The translations under genes were made by a program, and so were the position numbers. Below the pieces are notes generated by a model that saw only the letters and a list, made by a program, of their open reading frames with translations, did not search any database and had not been told where the DNA came from. From contig NC_021017.1 in NCBI RefSeq assembly GCF_000210075.1, positions 2,630,519-2,694,518 on the forward strand: 64,000 nt of DNA, given 5' to 3'. Positions 1-9,843 of this stretch are shown here, in pieces (position 1 is the first letter of the stretch; the number at the start of each line of letters is the position of its first letter). Source of the DNA: Bacteroides xylanisolvens XB1A. Lineage in GTDB: Bacteria; Bacteroidota; Bacteroidia; Bacteroidales; Bacteroidaceae.

Positions 1-76
1 ACCTCATTCTTGTATAGCAACAATCTTTGAAAAAGAATGGGTAAGATAACGTCCGTTCGATAAAAATCAGCAGATT

Positions 77-142
77 TGTCAGCAATCAAACCTAATATGT
101 CAGCAATCTGACCATCGTTTCAGCCGGATATTAGCATCTTTG
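77..142 (+). promoter_or_regulatory. Promoter region of beta-glucan locus with 21-bp direct repeat
   Basis: The 11-mer TGTCAGCAATC occurs twice, at 77-87 and 98-108, exactly 21 bp apart, about two helical turns. A near-match to the Bacteroides -7 box (CATCTTTG for TAnnTTTG) follows at 135-142, 58 bp before the GH16 start. Hybrid two-component regulators end in an AraC-type DNA-binding domain that commonly binds direct repeats on one DNA face. The inference is that this is the operator of a regulator encoded left of the window. The rest of 1-200 shows no gene. Confidence 0.5.
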
Positions 143-200
143 CACCAAGCTTTACAAGTATAAAGCACATATTACGTTTAACCTTTAAAATGCTAAAACG

Positions 201-1016
201 ATGAAAAAAGTAGCACTATTCCTATTTTTATCCGTTTGCTTCGCGCAACAATCCTGTTCGTCGGATTCTGTTGGAACGGAACCGGAGGAAAATCCACAAG
301 ACATTCTTTTTAAAGACGATTTCAACTTTTTCGACGAAAAAGTATGGACGAAAGAAACTCATGAACCCGGTTGGACCAACCAAGAGCTACAGGCATACGA
401 TGCCGCTCATGTATCGGTTGGAAAGGACGGGGATAAATCGGTTCTGATTCTTACCGCCGAACGCAAAGGGAATAAAATTTACTCCGGCAGGATCAATTCA
501 AAAGGGAAAAAGAGTTTCAAGTATCGCAAGATAGAAGCAAGTATCAAGCTTCCCAAGACTAACGGCGGACTGTGGCCTGCGTTTTGGATGATGGGAGATA
601 ACGACAAAGAATGGCCGGCATGCGGGGAGATCGACATTATGGAAATGGGAGAACAGAGCGGAATGGCTGCGGGCGATTCGGAAAAACAAGTGAACACCGC
701 CATTCACTATGGCCCTAGCGCAGCGGCTCACGAACAGCAATACTACAAAGCCAATGTTGCCAACAGCCTGCAAGACGGCAATTATCACACCTACTCTCTG
801 GATTGGGATGAAAACAACCTGACAATATCCATCGACAACGTCAAGTTTCATACGTTCGACATTAGCTCGAACACATACTTTCATGACAACTTCTACATCC
901 TGTTCAACCTCGCCGTGGGAGGTGCGTTTACAGGAATTACCGATATTAATAAACTGACGGGCCTGAAAGACGGTCAGAAAGTGAATATGTACATCGACTG
1001 GGTGAAAATATTATAG
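201..1016 (+). CDS. GH16 endo-beta-glucanase, surface lipoprotein (mixed-linkage glucan/laminarin type)
   Basis: This 271-residue protein is a family 16 glycoside hydrolase that should cut beta-1,3/1,4- or beta-1,3-glucan internally. The signature EIDIME near residue 147 supplies the catalytic nucleophile and acid/base glutamates with the Asp between them; the extra Met is the beta-bulge form of the laminarinase/lichenase branch. The N-terminus is a lipoprotein signal (QQSC, Cys about residue 19), so it is probably surface-anchored. It is first in a plus-strand operon, 20 bp before susC. Gene order matches the B. ovatus mixed-linkage beta-glucan locus, whose GH16 makes the initial cuts. Family call is firm; exact substrate is inferred from context. 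Confidence 0.9.
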   Translation: MKKVALFLFLSVCFAQQSCSSDSVGTEPEENPQDILFKDDFNFFDEKVWTKETHEPGWTNQELQAYDAAHVSVGKDGDKSVLILTAERKGNKIYSGRINSKGKKSFKYRKIEASIKLPKTNGGLWPAFWMMGDNDKEWPACGEIDIMEMGEQSGMAAGDSEKQVNTAIHYGPSAAAHEQQYYKANVANSLQDGNYHTYSLDWDENNLTISIDNVKFHTFDISSNTYFHDNFYILFNLAVGGAFTGITDINKLTGLKDGQKVNMYIDWVKIL

Positions 1017-1036
1017 GAATCTTAAATATACATGCT

Positions 1037-4000
1037 ATGAATATGGAAAAATGTAAGTATCTACTGTTTTGCGGAACACTCGCCCTTTGGATGGCGGGAA
1101 GTTTCCAGCAAGTGTATGCAGCAACGGAACCAAGTTCCCAGGCTATTCAACAACAAAGCAACAAGGTAACCGGAAAAGTGAGCGATGCCACAGGTCCCAT
1201 CATTGGGGCTTCCGTAGTGGAGAAAGGAACTGCCAACGGAACGATTACCGATCTGGATGGAAATTTCAGTTTGAATGTAAAAGCGGGAGCTACGCTCGTT
1301 GTCAGCTACGTGGGTTATAAATCCGAAGAAGTAAAAGCGGGAAGAGGTCCTTTGAACATCACCTTGAAAGAGGATGCCAAAGCATTGGATGAAGTGGTAG
1401 TCACCGCCCTTGGCATCAAGAGAGAGCGCAAAGCGTTGGGCTATGGCATTGATGAAGTGAAAGGTGAAGCCTTGACCAAAGCGAAAGAAACGAATCTTAT
1501 CAACTCCATGGCAGGACGTGTGCCGGGCTTGGTAGTCAGCCAGACCGCCGGTGGTCCTTCCGGTTCTACGCGCGTTATTCTACGAGGCAGTACCGAAATG
1601 ACCGGCAATAACCAGCCTCTTTATGTAGTGGACGGTGTACCTTTGGACAACACTAATTTCGGCAGTGCCGGCACAAACGGAGGCTTCGACTTGGGCGACG
1701 GTATTTCGAGCATCAATGCCGATGACGTAGAAAATATGTCGGTATTGAAAGGCCCTGCGGCGTCCGCACTTTATGGTAGCCGTGCCAGCCACGGTGTTAT
1801 CTTGATTACAACCAAGCGAGCCAACAAGGATAAAATCAGCGTGGAATATAACGGAACACTGACTTTCGATACCCAACTTGCCAAATGGGACGAAGTGCAA
1901 CAGATATACGGTATGGGAAGCAACGGTACTTATAGCTATGATGCCATATCCAACACAAACAAAAGTTGGGGTCCCAAAGCGGACGGTTCAAACATGCTGA
2001 AGTATTTCGACGGCGTAGAACGCCCTTTCCTCATTGTCCCCGACAATACGTCCAACTTCTTCCGCACGGGTATCACCGCCACCAACTCCGCCATCATAGG
2101 TGTGAACAGCGGAAAAACCGGAATTCGCTTTACCTATACGGATATGCGCAATAAAGACATTGTTCCCCAGACGCACATGAGCCGTGACATTTTCAACCTG
2201 CGCGCCAATACGTCTGCAGGAAAGGTAGACCTGGATTTCAGCGTCAACTATACACGGGAAGACGTGAAGAACCGTCCGGCTCTGGGCGACAGCAAGTCCA
2301 ATATCGGTAAAAACCTGATGACCCTTGCCACCACCTACGATCAGGAATGGTTGCAAACCTATCAGACTGCCGACGGCGAATATTCCAACTGGAACGGCAT
2401 GGATCCCTACAACGTGAATCCGTACTGGGATATCTATAAGAACTTCAATAAATCCAAGAAAGACTTGTTCCGCATGAACGGCAAGGCCGTATGGAACATC
2501 GACCCACATCTGAAACTTCAGGCAACGCTGGGTGCCGAACTCAACTGGTTCACGTTCGATGATTACAAAGCACCTACCACTCCCGGATTCGAAGCCGGAA
2601 GACTTCAAAACAGTGCTTTCCGCAACCGCATGTACAACTTTGAAGTGTTGGCTCTCTACAACAACCATTGGGGTGATTTCGATTTCAACGCTACGCTGGG
2701 CGGCAATGTATATAAGGTGAACAACCAGACCACCGTTACCACCGCTCAAGACATGAAGATACGCGATGTCCCTTCATTGACGAGCTTCAACGAGATCAGT
2801 GTAGTGCCCGGCAGTTACCGCAAGCAGATTAATTCGGTTTACGGAGCAGTGAACGTGGGATGGAAACACATGCTTTACCTCGATGCTACGTTGCGTGGCG
2901 ACCAATCGTCTACCCTACCCACTGGCAACAACATGTATGTGTATCCTTCTTTCTCCGGCAGCTTTGTATTCTCCGAGCTGACAAAACTGGGCGACCTCCT
3001 GCCTTACGGAAAGGTGCGTATGTCATGGGCGCAAGTAGGTAGCGATACCGATCCTTATCAATTGGGACTCGTCTATACGAAATCCAAATATGCTTATCCC
3101 GGATATACCATCGGATATATCGATAACGGAACCATCCCCAACAAAGACTTGAAACCAACCAAAACAAACTCCGTGGAAATGGGATTGGAATTGAAATTCC
3201 TGAAGAACCGTATCGGGCTGGATTTCACCTACTATTCTCAAATCAGTAAAAACCAGATTATGGGAATGGCAAGTTCCTGGACAACCGGTTATAACTATCG
3301 CTTGATTAATGCCGGCAAGATAGAAAACAAAGGTATTGAGATTGCCCTTAGCACACGACCGATTCAAACACGCGATTTTTCCTGGGACATTAATCTGAAC
3401 TTCTCCAAGAACAGCAACAAAGTAAAAGAACTGGATGGCGAATCGGATATGTTTGAACTGGAAAAAGCATCTTGGCTCGACGTTCAGGTGGCCGCTAAGG
3501 TAGGCGAGAACTTTGGTTCTATTGTAGGCCCGGACTTCCAACGGAACGAAAAGGGAGATATTCTGATTGACCCGCAAACCGGTCTGCCGCAATATGACAA
3601 GAGCAACCACGTATTGGGGAATGCCTCTTGGGATTGGACAGGTGGATTACTCACCAACTTTACCTACAAGAATCTTTCGCTGGTAGCGGTATTCGATGTG
3701 AAAGTGGGCGCCGACCTCTATTCTATGTCTGCCCGTGCTGCTTACGAATCGGGTAAAAGTCCGGAAACATTGGCAGGACGCGACGCCTGGTATCGCTCGG
3801 AAGAAGAAAGATTAGCAGCCGGCATTGCGAAAGGAGCCGATAACTGGAAGCCGACAGGCGGATTCGTTGCTCCGGGTGTCATCGACAACGGTGATGGAAC
3901 GTATCGCCCCAACGACATCTACATCAATCCGGAAGACTACTGGATGAGCGTTTGCCGTAATGCACCTTCTATGTTTATTTACGACAACTCATACGTGAAA

Positions 4001-4225
4001 TGCCGTGAACTGACGTTGAGTTATAATGTACCCAAATCCTGGCTGAAGAATGTAGTAAGCGGACTGACCGTTTCGTTCGTTGCCCGCAATCCGTTCATCG
4101 TATGGAAGAATATCCCGAATATCGACCCGGATTCCAACTACAACAATACCACCGGTATGGGACTTGAATACGGTTCGTTGCCTTCACGCAGAAGCTATGG
4201 TTTTAATGTAAATGTGAAATTCTAA
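1037..4225 (+). CDS. SusC-like TonB-dependent outer-membrane transporter (beta-glucan locus)
   Basis: This 1062-residue TonB-dependent receptor imports oligosaccharides across the outer membrane, with the SusD lid encoded next. After a signal peptide (to about residue 29) comes a carboxypeptidase-regulatory-like beta-sandwich (about 42-112, VTGKVSD to ITLKED), then the TonB box/plug start (LDEVVVTALG, about 117), a plug with GSRASHGVILITTK, and a 22-strand barrel ending in an aromatic C-terminal strand (NVNVKF). Length is typical. Only 11 bp separate it from susD. Substrate (mixed-linkage beta-glucan oligosaccharides) is inferred from the flanking GH16 and GH3 genes. Confidence 0.93.
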   Translation: MNMEKCKYLLFCGTLALWMAGSFQQVYAATEPSSQAIQQQSNKVTGKVSDATGPIIGASVVEKGTANGTITDLDGNFSLNVKAGATLVVSYVGYKSEEVKAGRGPLNITLKEDAKALDEVVVTALGIKRERKALGYGIDEVKGEALTKAKETNLINSMAGRVPGLVVSQTAGGPSGSTRVILRGSTEMTGNNQPLYVVDGVPLDNTNFGSAGTNGGFDLGDGISSINADDVENMSVLKGPAASALYGSRASHGVILITTKRANKDKISVEYNGTLTFDTQLAKWDEVQQIYGMGSNGTYSYDAISNTNKSWGPKADGSNMLKYFDGVERPFLIVPDNTSNFFRTGITATNSAIIGVNSGKTGIRFTYTDMRNKDIVPQTHMSRDIFNLRANTSAGKVDLDFSVNYTREDVKNRPALGDSKSNIGKNLMTLATTYDQEWLQTYQTADGEYSNWNGMDPYNVNPYWDIYKNFNKSKKDLFRMNGKAVWNIDPHLKLQATLGAELNWFTFDDYKAPTTPGFEAGRLQNSAFRNRMYNFEVLALYNNHWGDFDFNATLGGNVYKVNNQTTVTTAQDMKIRDVPSLTSFNEISVVPGSYRKQINSVYGAVNVGWKHMLYLDATLRGDQSSTLPTGNNMYVYPSFSGSFVFSELTKLGDLLPYGKVRMSWAQVGSDTDPYQLGLVYTKSKYAYPGYTIGYIDNGTIPNKDLKPTKTNSVEMGLELKFLKNRIGLDFTYYSQISKNQIMGMASSWTTGYNYRLINAGKIENKGIEIALSTRPIQTRDFSWDINLNFSKNSNKVKELDGESDMFELEKASWLDVQVAAKVGENFGSIVGPDFQRNEKGDILIDPQTGLPQYDKSNHVLGNASWDWTGGLLTNFTYKNLSLVAVFDVKVGADLYSMSARAAYESGKSPETLAGRDAWYRSEEERLAAGIAKGADNWKPTGGFVAPGVIDNGDGTYRPNDIYINPEDYWMSVCRNAPSMFIYDNSYVKCRELTLSYNVPKSWLKNVVSGLTVSFVARNPFIVWKNIPNIDPDSNYNNTTGMGLEYGSLPSRRSYGFNVNVKF

Positions 4226-4236
4226 AAAGATATATC

Positions 4237-5913
4237 ATGAGACAATCTAAATACATCACAATCATCACGATGGCATGTGCCCTGTTTTTCGCTTCTTGCA
4301 GCGATGAATACATGGAAAACATGAATACCGACCCTTCCAAGGCCGCTACCATCGACCCGAATGCGCAGCTCACCACTGCCCAACTGCAAACGTACGGAGA
4401 CCTTAGTATGATGGAAATCTACCGTAACTACCATTATGCATTCACCCAACAACTGATGGGATGTTGGAACACCACCAACTACGGCGGACGCCATACGCTA
4501 GATAATAATGAAATGAGCCGTATCTGGACATCGTTCTACACTCAATCCCTGAAGAATATCATTGATGCTCAATATCGCACAGCCGAAGATGCAGAGAAAG
4601 TGAACATCAACTCTGTGCTCCGCATTTATCGGGTTTATCTTATGTCTATCATCACCGACACTTACGGAGACGCTCCTTTCAGTGAAGCCGGCCTGGGATT
4701 CCTCGAAGGAAAGTTCAATCCGAAGTATGACAAACAGGAAGATATTTACAACGCTTTCTTTCTGGAGCTGGAAGATGCCGTCAATAAAATCGATCCGACC
4801 AAAGATAAAGTGACAGGTGACCTCATCTATGCCGGTGATGTAACTAAATGGCAACAACTGGCAAACTCGCTTCGCCTACGTTTTGCCATGCGAATCTCCA
4901 ATGTCAATCCTACAAAGGCACAAACGGAATTTGAAAATGCTTTAGCTGCCAATGGGGGTGTGATAACGGACGCCTCAAGCGATGCGCTCATCAAATACAT
5001 GACAATCGCATTTAGTTTCGGACAAGAAGCTTACTCTGATTATCGCGGAAATTCATTGTCACAGTTATTGTTCGGCAACGACCCCGCTAATAATCCAAGT
5101 TACCTCTGCTCCACTTTCTTTAATCAGCTACGCCAATCCGGTGACCCTCGTACATTCAAAATTTCCCGTTGTTATTATGACGGGCTGATGAGTGCCACCA
5201 GTCCCGACAATCGTGTCGACATCACCCAGGAGATGATTGAAAAAGGGATTGATTTCAGTCCGCGCAACCCGGGTGCCTACTCGTGGGAGCCATGGCCTAC
5301 AGGATACGACAGCGATATTTGTAAGGAATTAGCCGTTAACAACCCTTCTGTTACGGTAACTATGGCTCGTGAAGTGGAACCCAAACTTGCCAATAATTTC
5401 CTAAAAAGCGACAATCCGGGCGTAGTGATGACCTCTGCAGAAGTGAAATTCCTGATGGCGGAAGCTACCGTGAAAAAATGGAATGTCGGCAGTGTGTCGG
5501 CAGAAGATCTTTACAAGCAAGGAGTGCGTGCAGCTATGGATTTCCTGACAGACAACTACGGTTGCACGGCTACTACTGATGCAGAGTTTGATGCATTCAT
5601 TCAAGGTAGAGGGACGTTCGGACATACGGACAATCAGAAACTTGAAGCTATCAATACACAGGCCTGGATTCTTCACTTCACCAATCCTGCCGAATGTTGG
5701 GCAAACGTGCGTCGTTCCGGTTATCCGAAGTTGAAATCACCGGCAGAATATGGGTTCGGACAATATCTCACCGGTGGAACGGAAATTCCGGTACGTCTCT
5801 GCTATCCTGTATTGGAATCTTCCTATAATAAGAAAAGCTACAATGAAGCCATCGAGCGCATGGGAGGAACAGATAATTGGCACAGCCTTCTGTGGTGGGA
5901 TACTGAAAACTAA
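4237..5913 (+). CDS. SusD-like surface glycan-binding lipoprotein (beta-glucan locus)
   Basis: This 558-residue SusD-type lipoprotein forms the extracellular lid of the SusC channel and binds glycan. The signal peptide ends in a lipobox (FFASC, Cys about residue 20). The body has TPR-like helical segments typical of SusD, and the layout (an early NMNTDP motif and a C-terminal ERMGG segment) suggests the SusD-like_2 branch. It lies 11 bp after susC and 20 bp before the next lipoprotein gene, so the genes are co-transcribed. Confidence 0.9.
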   Translation: MRQSKYITIITMACALFFASCSDEYMENMNTDPSKAATIDPNAQLTTAQLQTYGDLSMMEIYRNYHYAFTQQLMGCWNTTNYGGRHTLDNNEMSRIWTSFYTQSLKNIIDAQYRTAEDAEKVNINSVLRIYRVYLMSIITDTYGDAPFSEAGLGFLEGKFNPKYDKQEDIYNAFFLELEDAVNKIDPTKDKVTGDLIYAGDVTKWQQLANSLRLRFAMRISNVNPTKAQTEFENALAANGGVITDASSDALIKYMTIAFSFGQEAYSDYRGNSLSQLLFGNDPANNPSYLCSTFFNQLRQSGDPRTFKISRCYYDGLMSATSPDNRVDITQEMIEKGIDFSPRNPGAYSWEPWPTGYDSDICKELAVNNPSVTVTMAREVEPKLANNFLKSDNPGVVMTSAEVKFLMAEATVKKWNVGSVSAEDLYKQGVRAAMDFLTDNYGCTATTDAEFDAFIQGRGTFGHTDNQKLEAINTQAWILHFTNPAECWANVRRSGYPKLKSPAEYGFGQYLTGGTEIPVRLCYPVLESSYNKKSYNEAIERMGGTDNWHSLLWWDTEN

Positions 5914-5933
5914 CTATTAAACAATCATCCATT

Positions 5934-7196
5934 ATGAAAAAGATATATATTGCACTATTTGCCCTACTCGCTGTAGGCTCCACATTTACTGCATGCACCG
6001 AGGAAGAACCGTTCGCTACGGTGACGGAAAATGATGATCCGCATATCCTTGACCCGGTATTTCCTGACAGGACGAACGGCCAATTGGCTACATTCGCCAA
6101 CATCAGCCGGGATGCGAACTTATCCATTGCGCTGACCGTGACTCCGAAAGATTACACCACAGTAACCTGGTTCATTGACGGGCAGGAAGTAGAATCGGGT
6201 ACCGACTCCGACAAAGAAATCAACCGTAGTCTGAAAGCCGGTACGTATAATTTGAAAATAGAAGTGGAAACTGTGAAAGGGAAGAAGACTTCCCGTGAAG
6301 GATTAGTGGTGGTCAATCCGTTGGCTGATGACCCTCAATCTAAAGAAGTAGCCTTTGAGAGAATTGTATCTCCCGGTAAGACTGCCCGTTTATATGGCAG
6401 TAATTTACAGAACGTAACAGCCATCCTCTTGGGAGGAAACACGATCACCGATCCTACTTATGTTGAATCGGAAGACGGGAACTATCTGGAATACATCGTT
6501 CCGACAGGCGTAAGCGAAGGCGATTACCGTATCGTTCTGCAAGATGCCGCCGGCAATGAATATGGAGCCGACATGGTGAAAGTGACCAATGCTTCCCTTG
6601 TCATTTCGGGGGCTAACCGGGCTACTGCCAACGTGGACTGGACCATTTCCGGTATCAATCTTGAAAACATCGCTTCTCTAACTATCGGCGGACAGACGGT
6701 GTCTCAATTCAGCAATCAATCTTCTACGGAAGTTACGCTGACTTGTCCGGATTTGTCTGATGGAAGCTATACGCTGACAGGCAAAACCCGTAGCGGAGAG
6801 GCTGTGCAGTTCTTGAACGACAATGCTACGACTACCGAACAGACTGTGACCGTATCTACCGAAATAACGCTTTGGTCAGGACACCATTACGTTTCGTGGG
6901 ATAAGCCGGACGGTGACCCCAACAAGAGTTTCGGTCTGATTCCAAAAGATGTGTTTGCCGGTATCACAGCCGGATCAACACTGAAAGTAGTCTACTCCAT
7001 AGAACCAACTGCCGAATATCATCAGATGCAACTTGCCACAGGTTGGTGGACTGGCCTGGCAGATAAGATAGAATTTACGGAAAACGGTGAATACACACTG
7101 GTACTGACACAAGAGATACTGAATAAGATTCAAACTGAAGACGGATTCTTATGTACGGGTCATGGCTATTATGTAGACCTGGTAACCGTGAAATAA
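5934..7196 (+). CDS. Surface glycan-binding lipoprotein (SGBP-B position, beta-glucan locus)
   Basis: This 420-residue lipoprotein (signal peptide to TACTEEEP) sits where glycan loci encode the second surface glycan-binding protein. It appears to be a chain of beta-sandwich domains: a PKD-like N-terminal domain (about 35-125), two IPT/TIG-like domains with the pattern VTAILLGGNTI and IASLTIGGQTV (about 135-290), and an aromatic-rich C-terminal domain (about 300-420) likely to bind glycan through Trp and Tyr side chains. No catalytic motif is visible. Such proteins are fast-diverging and named by position, so the role is inferred from synteny and architecture. Confidence 0.8.
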   Translation: MKKIYIALFALLAVGSTFTACTEEEPFATVTENDDPHILDPVFPDRTNGQLATFANISRDANLSIALTVTPKDYTTVTWFIDGQEVESGTDSDKEINRSLKAGTYNLKIEVETVKGKKTSREGLVVVNPLADDPQSKEVAFERIVSPGKTARLYGSNLQNVTAILLGGNTITDPTYVESEDGNYLEYIVPTGVSEGDYRIVLQDAAGNEYGADMVKVTNASLVISGANRATANVDWTISGINLENIASLTIGGQTVSQFSNQSSTEVTLTCPDLSDGSYTLTGKTRSGEAVQFLNDNATTTEQTVTVSTEITLWSGHHYVSWDKPDGDPNKSFGLIPKDVFAGITAGSTLKVVYSIEPTAEYHQMQLATGWWTGLADKIEFTENGEYTLVLTQEILNKIQTEDGFLCTGHGYYVDLVTVK

Positions 7197-7235
7197 TGTT
7201 CCTAAGTAAGTTTAAAAATCATTCATACCATAAGT

Positions 7236-7275
7236 ATCTGTCATTCTTCGGGTTAAATCCCTCTGAATGACAGAT
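7236..7275 (+). terminator. Intra-operon hairpin between binding protein and GH3 genes
   Basis: A perfect 11-bp stem pairs ATCTGTCATTC (7236-7246) with GAATGACAGAT (7265-7275). A further GGG/CCC pair (7250-7252 with 7259-7261) lies in the loop. No U-run follows, so it may be an attenuator or an mRNA 3'-end stabiliser rather than a full terminator. It fills the 112-bp gap after the binding-protein gene and could lower GH3 expression relative to the upstream genes. Confidence 0.5.
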
Positions 7276-7308
7276 TACATAAACGATGCTACTTAAAAAC
7301 AAATCATA

Positions 7309-9603
7309 ATGAAACTAAGAAATATTATATTAATGACCGCATCTATCGCAATGACTGCCTGTTCCAAACAGGCAGTTCCCACTGCCATTCCTGAAGACGC
7401 AAAAATAGAACAACAAGTGGAAGAGCTTCTATCAAAGATGGACCTTGACGCCAAGATAGGGCAAATGACCGAGCTTGCTATTGATGTATTAGGAGAGACG
7501 ATAAATGGAGAATTCCAATTGGACGAGGCAAAACTCCATAAAGCGATTGCTGAATATAAGGTAGGTTCGTTCCTCAATGCCCCCGGCCCGGTAGCACAAA
7601 GCCCTGAAAAGTGGAACGAGATTATCAGTCGAATACAAGAACTGTCGATGACGGAGATTGGTATTCCATGTATCTACGGCCTGGATCAGAATCATGGTAC
7701 TACCTATACATTGGGCGGCACGCTCTTCCCTCAAAATATCAATATGGGTGCTGCCTTCAATCCGGATTTGACCTACGAAGCAGCACGTGTAACGGCTTAT
7801 GAAACAAGGGCTAGCAATTGTCCCTGGACATACTCCCCCACCGTCGATATGGCACGTGATCCCCGTTGGCCGCGTGTATGGGAGAATTATGGAGAAGACT
7901 GTTTAGTCAATGCCATTATGGGCAGCACTGCCGTCCGAGGCTTCCAAGGAGATGATCCTAACCATATTCCCGCCGACCGAATCGCCACCTCCGTGAAACA
8001 TTACATGGGATACAGCATGCCACGTACCGGTAAAGACCGCACACCGGCTTATATATCGGTTTCCGAACTGCGTGAGAAATGTTTTGCACCGTTCAAGGCT
8101 TGTGTGGAAGCTGGTGCACTGACTATAATGGTCAACAGTGGTTCCATCAACGGAAAGCCTGTGCACGCCGACCGCGAACTCCTTACACAATGGCTGAAAG
8201 AAGACTTGGGATGGGACGGAATGTTAATCACCGACTGGGCGGACATCAACAATCTTTATACCCGCGAACATGTGGCGGCGGACAAAAAAGAAGCCATCGA
8301 AATGGCAATCAATGCAGGTATAGACATGGCTATGGAACCGTATGATCTCAATTATTGTACACTACTAAAAGAGTTAGTGCAAGAGAAGAAAGTGCCCATG
8401 AGCCGTATTGACGATGCCGTCCGCAGGGTGCTTAGACTTAAATTCCGTCTGGGTCTGTTCGATCATCCGAACACTTTATTGAAAGATTATCCTCTCTTCG
8501 GCAGCAAGGAGCATGCACTTATCGCACTTCATGCAGCCGAAGAATCGGAAGTATTGCTAAAAAATAAAGATAATATTCTTCCGCTTCCTCAAGGGAAAAA
8601 GCTACTGGTAACCGGTCCGAACGCCAACTCTATGCGTTGCTTGAACGGCGGTTGGAGCTATTCGTGGCAAGGACATCTGACCGATAGATTTGCCGACAAA
8701 TATAACACCATTTACGAAGCAATCTGCAACAAATTCGGAGCCGATCATGTCCGTCTGGAACAGGGCGTAACCTACAAACCCGAAGGTGCCTACATGGAAG
8801 AAAATGAACCGGAGATTGAGAAAGCTGTGGCCGCCGCCCGCAACGTGGATATCATTATCGCCTGCATCGGTGAAAATTCATATTGCGAAACACCCGGTAA
8901 TCTTTCCGAACTTACCATCTCTGCCAACCAAAGCAAACTGGTAAAGGCACTTGCCGCTACGGGAAAACCGATCATCCTGATACTCAATGAGGGTCGTCCC
9001 CGCATTATCAACGAGTTGGAGCCATTGGCTGATGCTGTTATTGACATTCTATTACCCGGAAACTATGGTGGCGATGCATTAGCGAACATTCTGGCAGGAG
9101 ACGTGAACCCCAGTGCCAAGATGCCTTACACATATCCGCGACACGAAGCAGCACTGACTACCTACGATTATCGGGTGAGTGAAGAGATGGACAAAATGGA
9201 AGGAGCTTACGACTACAATGCAGTAGTCTCCGTTCAATGGCCTTTCGGATACGGATTGAGCTACACCACTTTCGAATACAGCAACTTCCAAACGGACAAA
9301 TCTTCGTTTACCACAGGAGATGATTTGCACTTTTCCATAGATGTAACCAATACCGGTAAATATGCCGGAAAAGAAGTTGTCATGCTATTCAGCAGTGATC
9401 TTGTGGCTTCGCTTACTCCCGAAAACCGCCAGTTACGAGCCTTCAAAAAGGTGGAACTACAACCGGGCGAAACCCAAACTGTCACTCTATCCATCAAAGG
9501 CAGCGACTTGGCTTTTGTCAATTCTGACGGGCAATGGGTACTGGAACAAGGGGATTTCCGTATGCAATGCGGAAATCAAGTAGTGACTATTACTTATAAG
9601 TAG
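7309..9603 (+). CDS. GH3 beta-glucosidase, lipoprotein
   Basis: This 764-residue family 3 glycosidase releases glucose from the non-reducing end of beta-gluco-oligosaccharides. The catalytic nucleophile Asp lies in [12 protein letters not shown] (about residue 310); the N-terminal TIM barrel also shows KHYMGYS and the substrate-binding [14 protein letters not shown]. The second alpha/beta domain starts about 400 and carries [12 protein letters not shown] with the likely acid/base Glu. A fibronectin-III-like domain closes the protein (about 665-764). The N-terminus ends in a lipobox (AMTACS), suggesting a periplasm- or surface-facing lipoprotein. It is last in the beta-glucan operon, where the B. 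ovatus locus also has a GH3. Confidence 0.92.
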   Translation: MKLRNIILMTASIAMTACSKQAVPTAIPEDAKIEQQVEELLSKMDLDAKIGQMTELAIDVLGETINGEFQLDEAKLHKAIAEYKVGSFLNAPGPVAQSPEKWNEIISRIQELSMTEIGIPCIYGLDQNHGTTYTLGGTLFPQNINMGAAFNPDLTYEAARVTAYETRASNCPWTYSPTVDMARDPRWPRVWENYGEDCLVNAIMGSTAVRGFQGDDPNHIPADRIATSVKHYMGYSMPRTGKDRTPAYISVSELREKCFAPFKACVEAGALTIMVNSGSINGKPVHADRELLTQWLKEDLGWDGMLITDWADINNLYTREHVAADKKEAIEMAINAGIDMAMEPYDLNYCTLLKELVQEKKVPMSRIDDAVRRVLRLKFRLGLFDHPNTLLKDYPLFGSKEHALIALHAAEESEVLLKNKDNILPLPQGKKLLVTGPNANSMRCLNGGWSYSWQGHLTDRFADKYNTIYEAICNKFGADHVRLEQGVTYKPEGAYMEENEPEIEKAVAAARNVDIIIACIGENSYCETPGNLSELTISANQSKLVKALAATGKPIILILNEGRPRIINELEPLADAVIDILLPGNYGGDALANILAGDVNPSAKMPYTYPRHEAALTTYDYRVSEEMDKMEGAYDYNAVVSVQWPFGYGLSYTTFEYSNFQTDKSSFTTGDDLHFSIDVTNTGKYAGKEVVMLFSSDLVASLTPENRQLRAFKKVELQPGETQTVTLSIKGSDLAFVNSDGQWVLEQGDFRMQCGNQVVTITYK

Positions 9604-9703
9604 ACATTTATAAGTAAATGCGCATTATTAATGTATACACTCCCGACAATAACTCTATGAGACACTGCGTTACTTTGTGGTGAATTCAAATTATCATCTA
9701 ACC

Positions 9704-9733
9704 GGCTGAACAGCCTCTAACAGCTGTTCAACC
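9704..9733 (+). terminator. Hairpin after GH3
   Basis: TGAACAGC (9707-9714) pairs perfectly with GCTGTTCA (9723-9730), and outer GG/CC bases extend it with one mismatch. It lies about 100 bp after the GH3 stop and precedes a larger hairpin, so the two may act in tandem. No strong U-run follows. Confidence 0.35.
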
Positions 9734-9738
9734 AAATT

Positions 9739-9824
9739 TAAACAACCGCTCCTCTTGATCCAAACGACCGTATGTCTACAACAAAAAGACAATCGTTTGA
9801 GCCCAAAGGAGCGGTTGTTTTTAT
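9739..9824. terminator. Long nested hairpin, bidirectional terminator between GH3 and cysK
   Basis: The outer stem is 14 bp and perfect: AAACAACCGCTCCT (9740-9753) with AGGAGCGGTTGTTT (9807-9820). Inside it CAAACGA (9761-9767) pairs with TCGTTTG (9793-9799), and TGTCT (9773-9777) with AGACA (9787-9791), so three stems are nested coaxially. A T-run follows on the plus strand and an A-rich flank gives U on the minus strand. It lies between convergent genes, which fits two-way termination. Confidence 0.7.
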
Positions 9825-9843
9825 CTGAAGGAAAGCGGCATTA

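Noticed and set aside
1988-2749. 253-codon minus-strand frame inside the beta-glucan susC
   Set aside because: It lies wholly within a clear TonB-dependent receptor gene, with no promoter and no recognisable fold.
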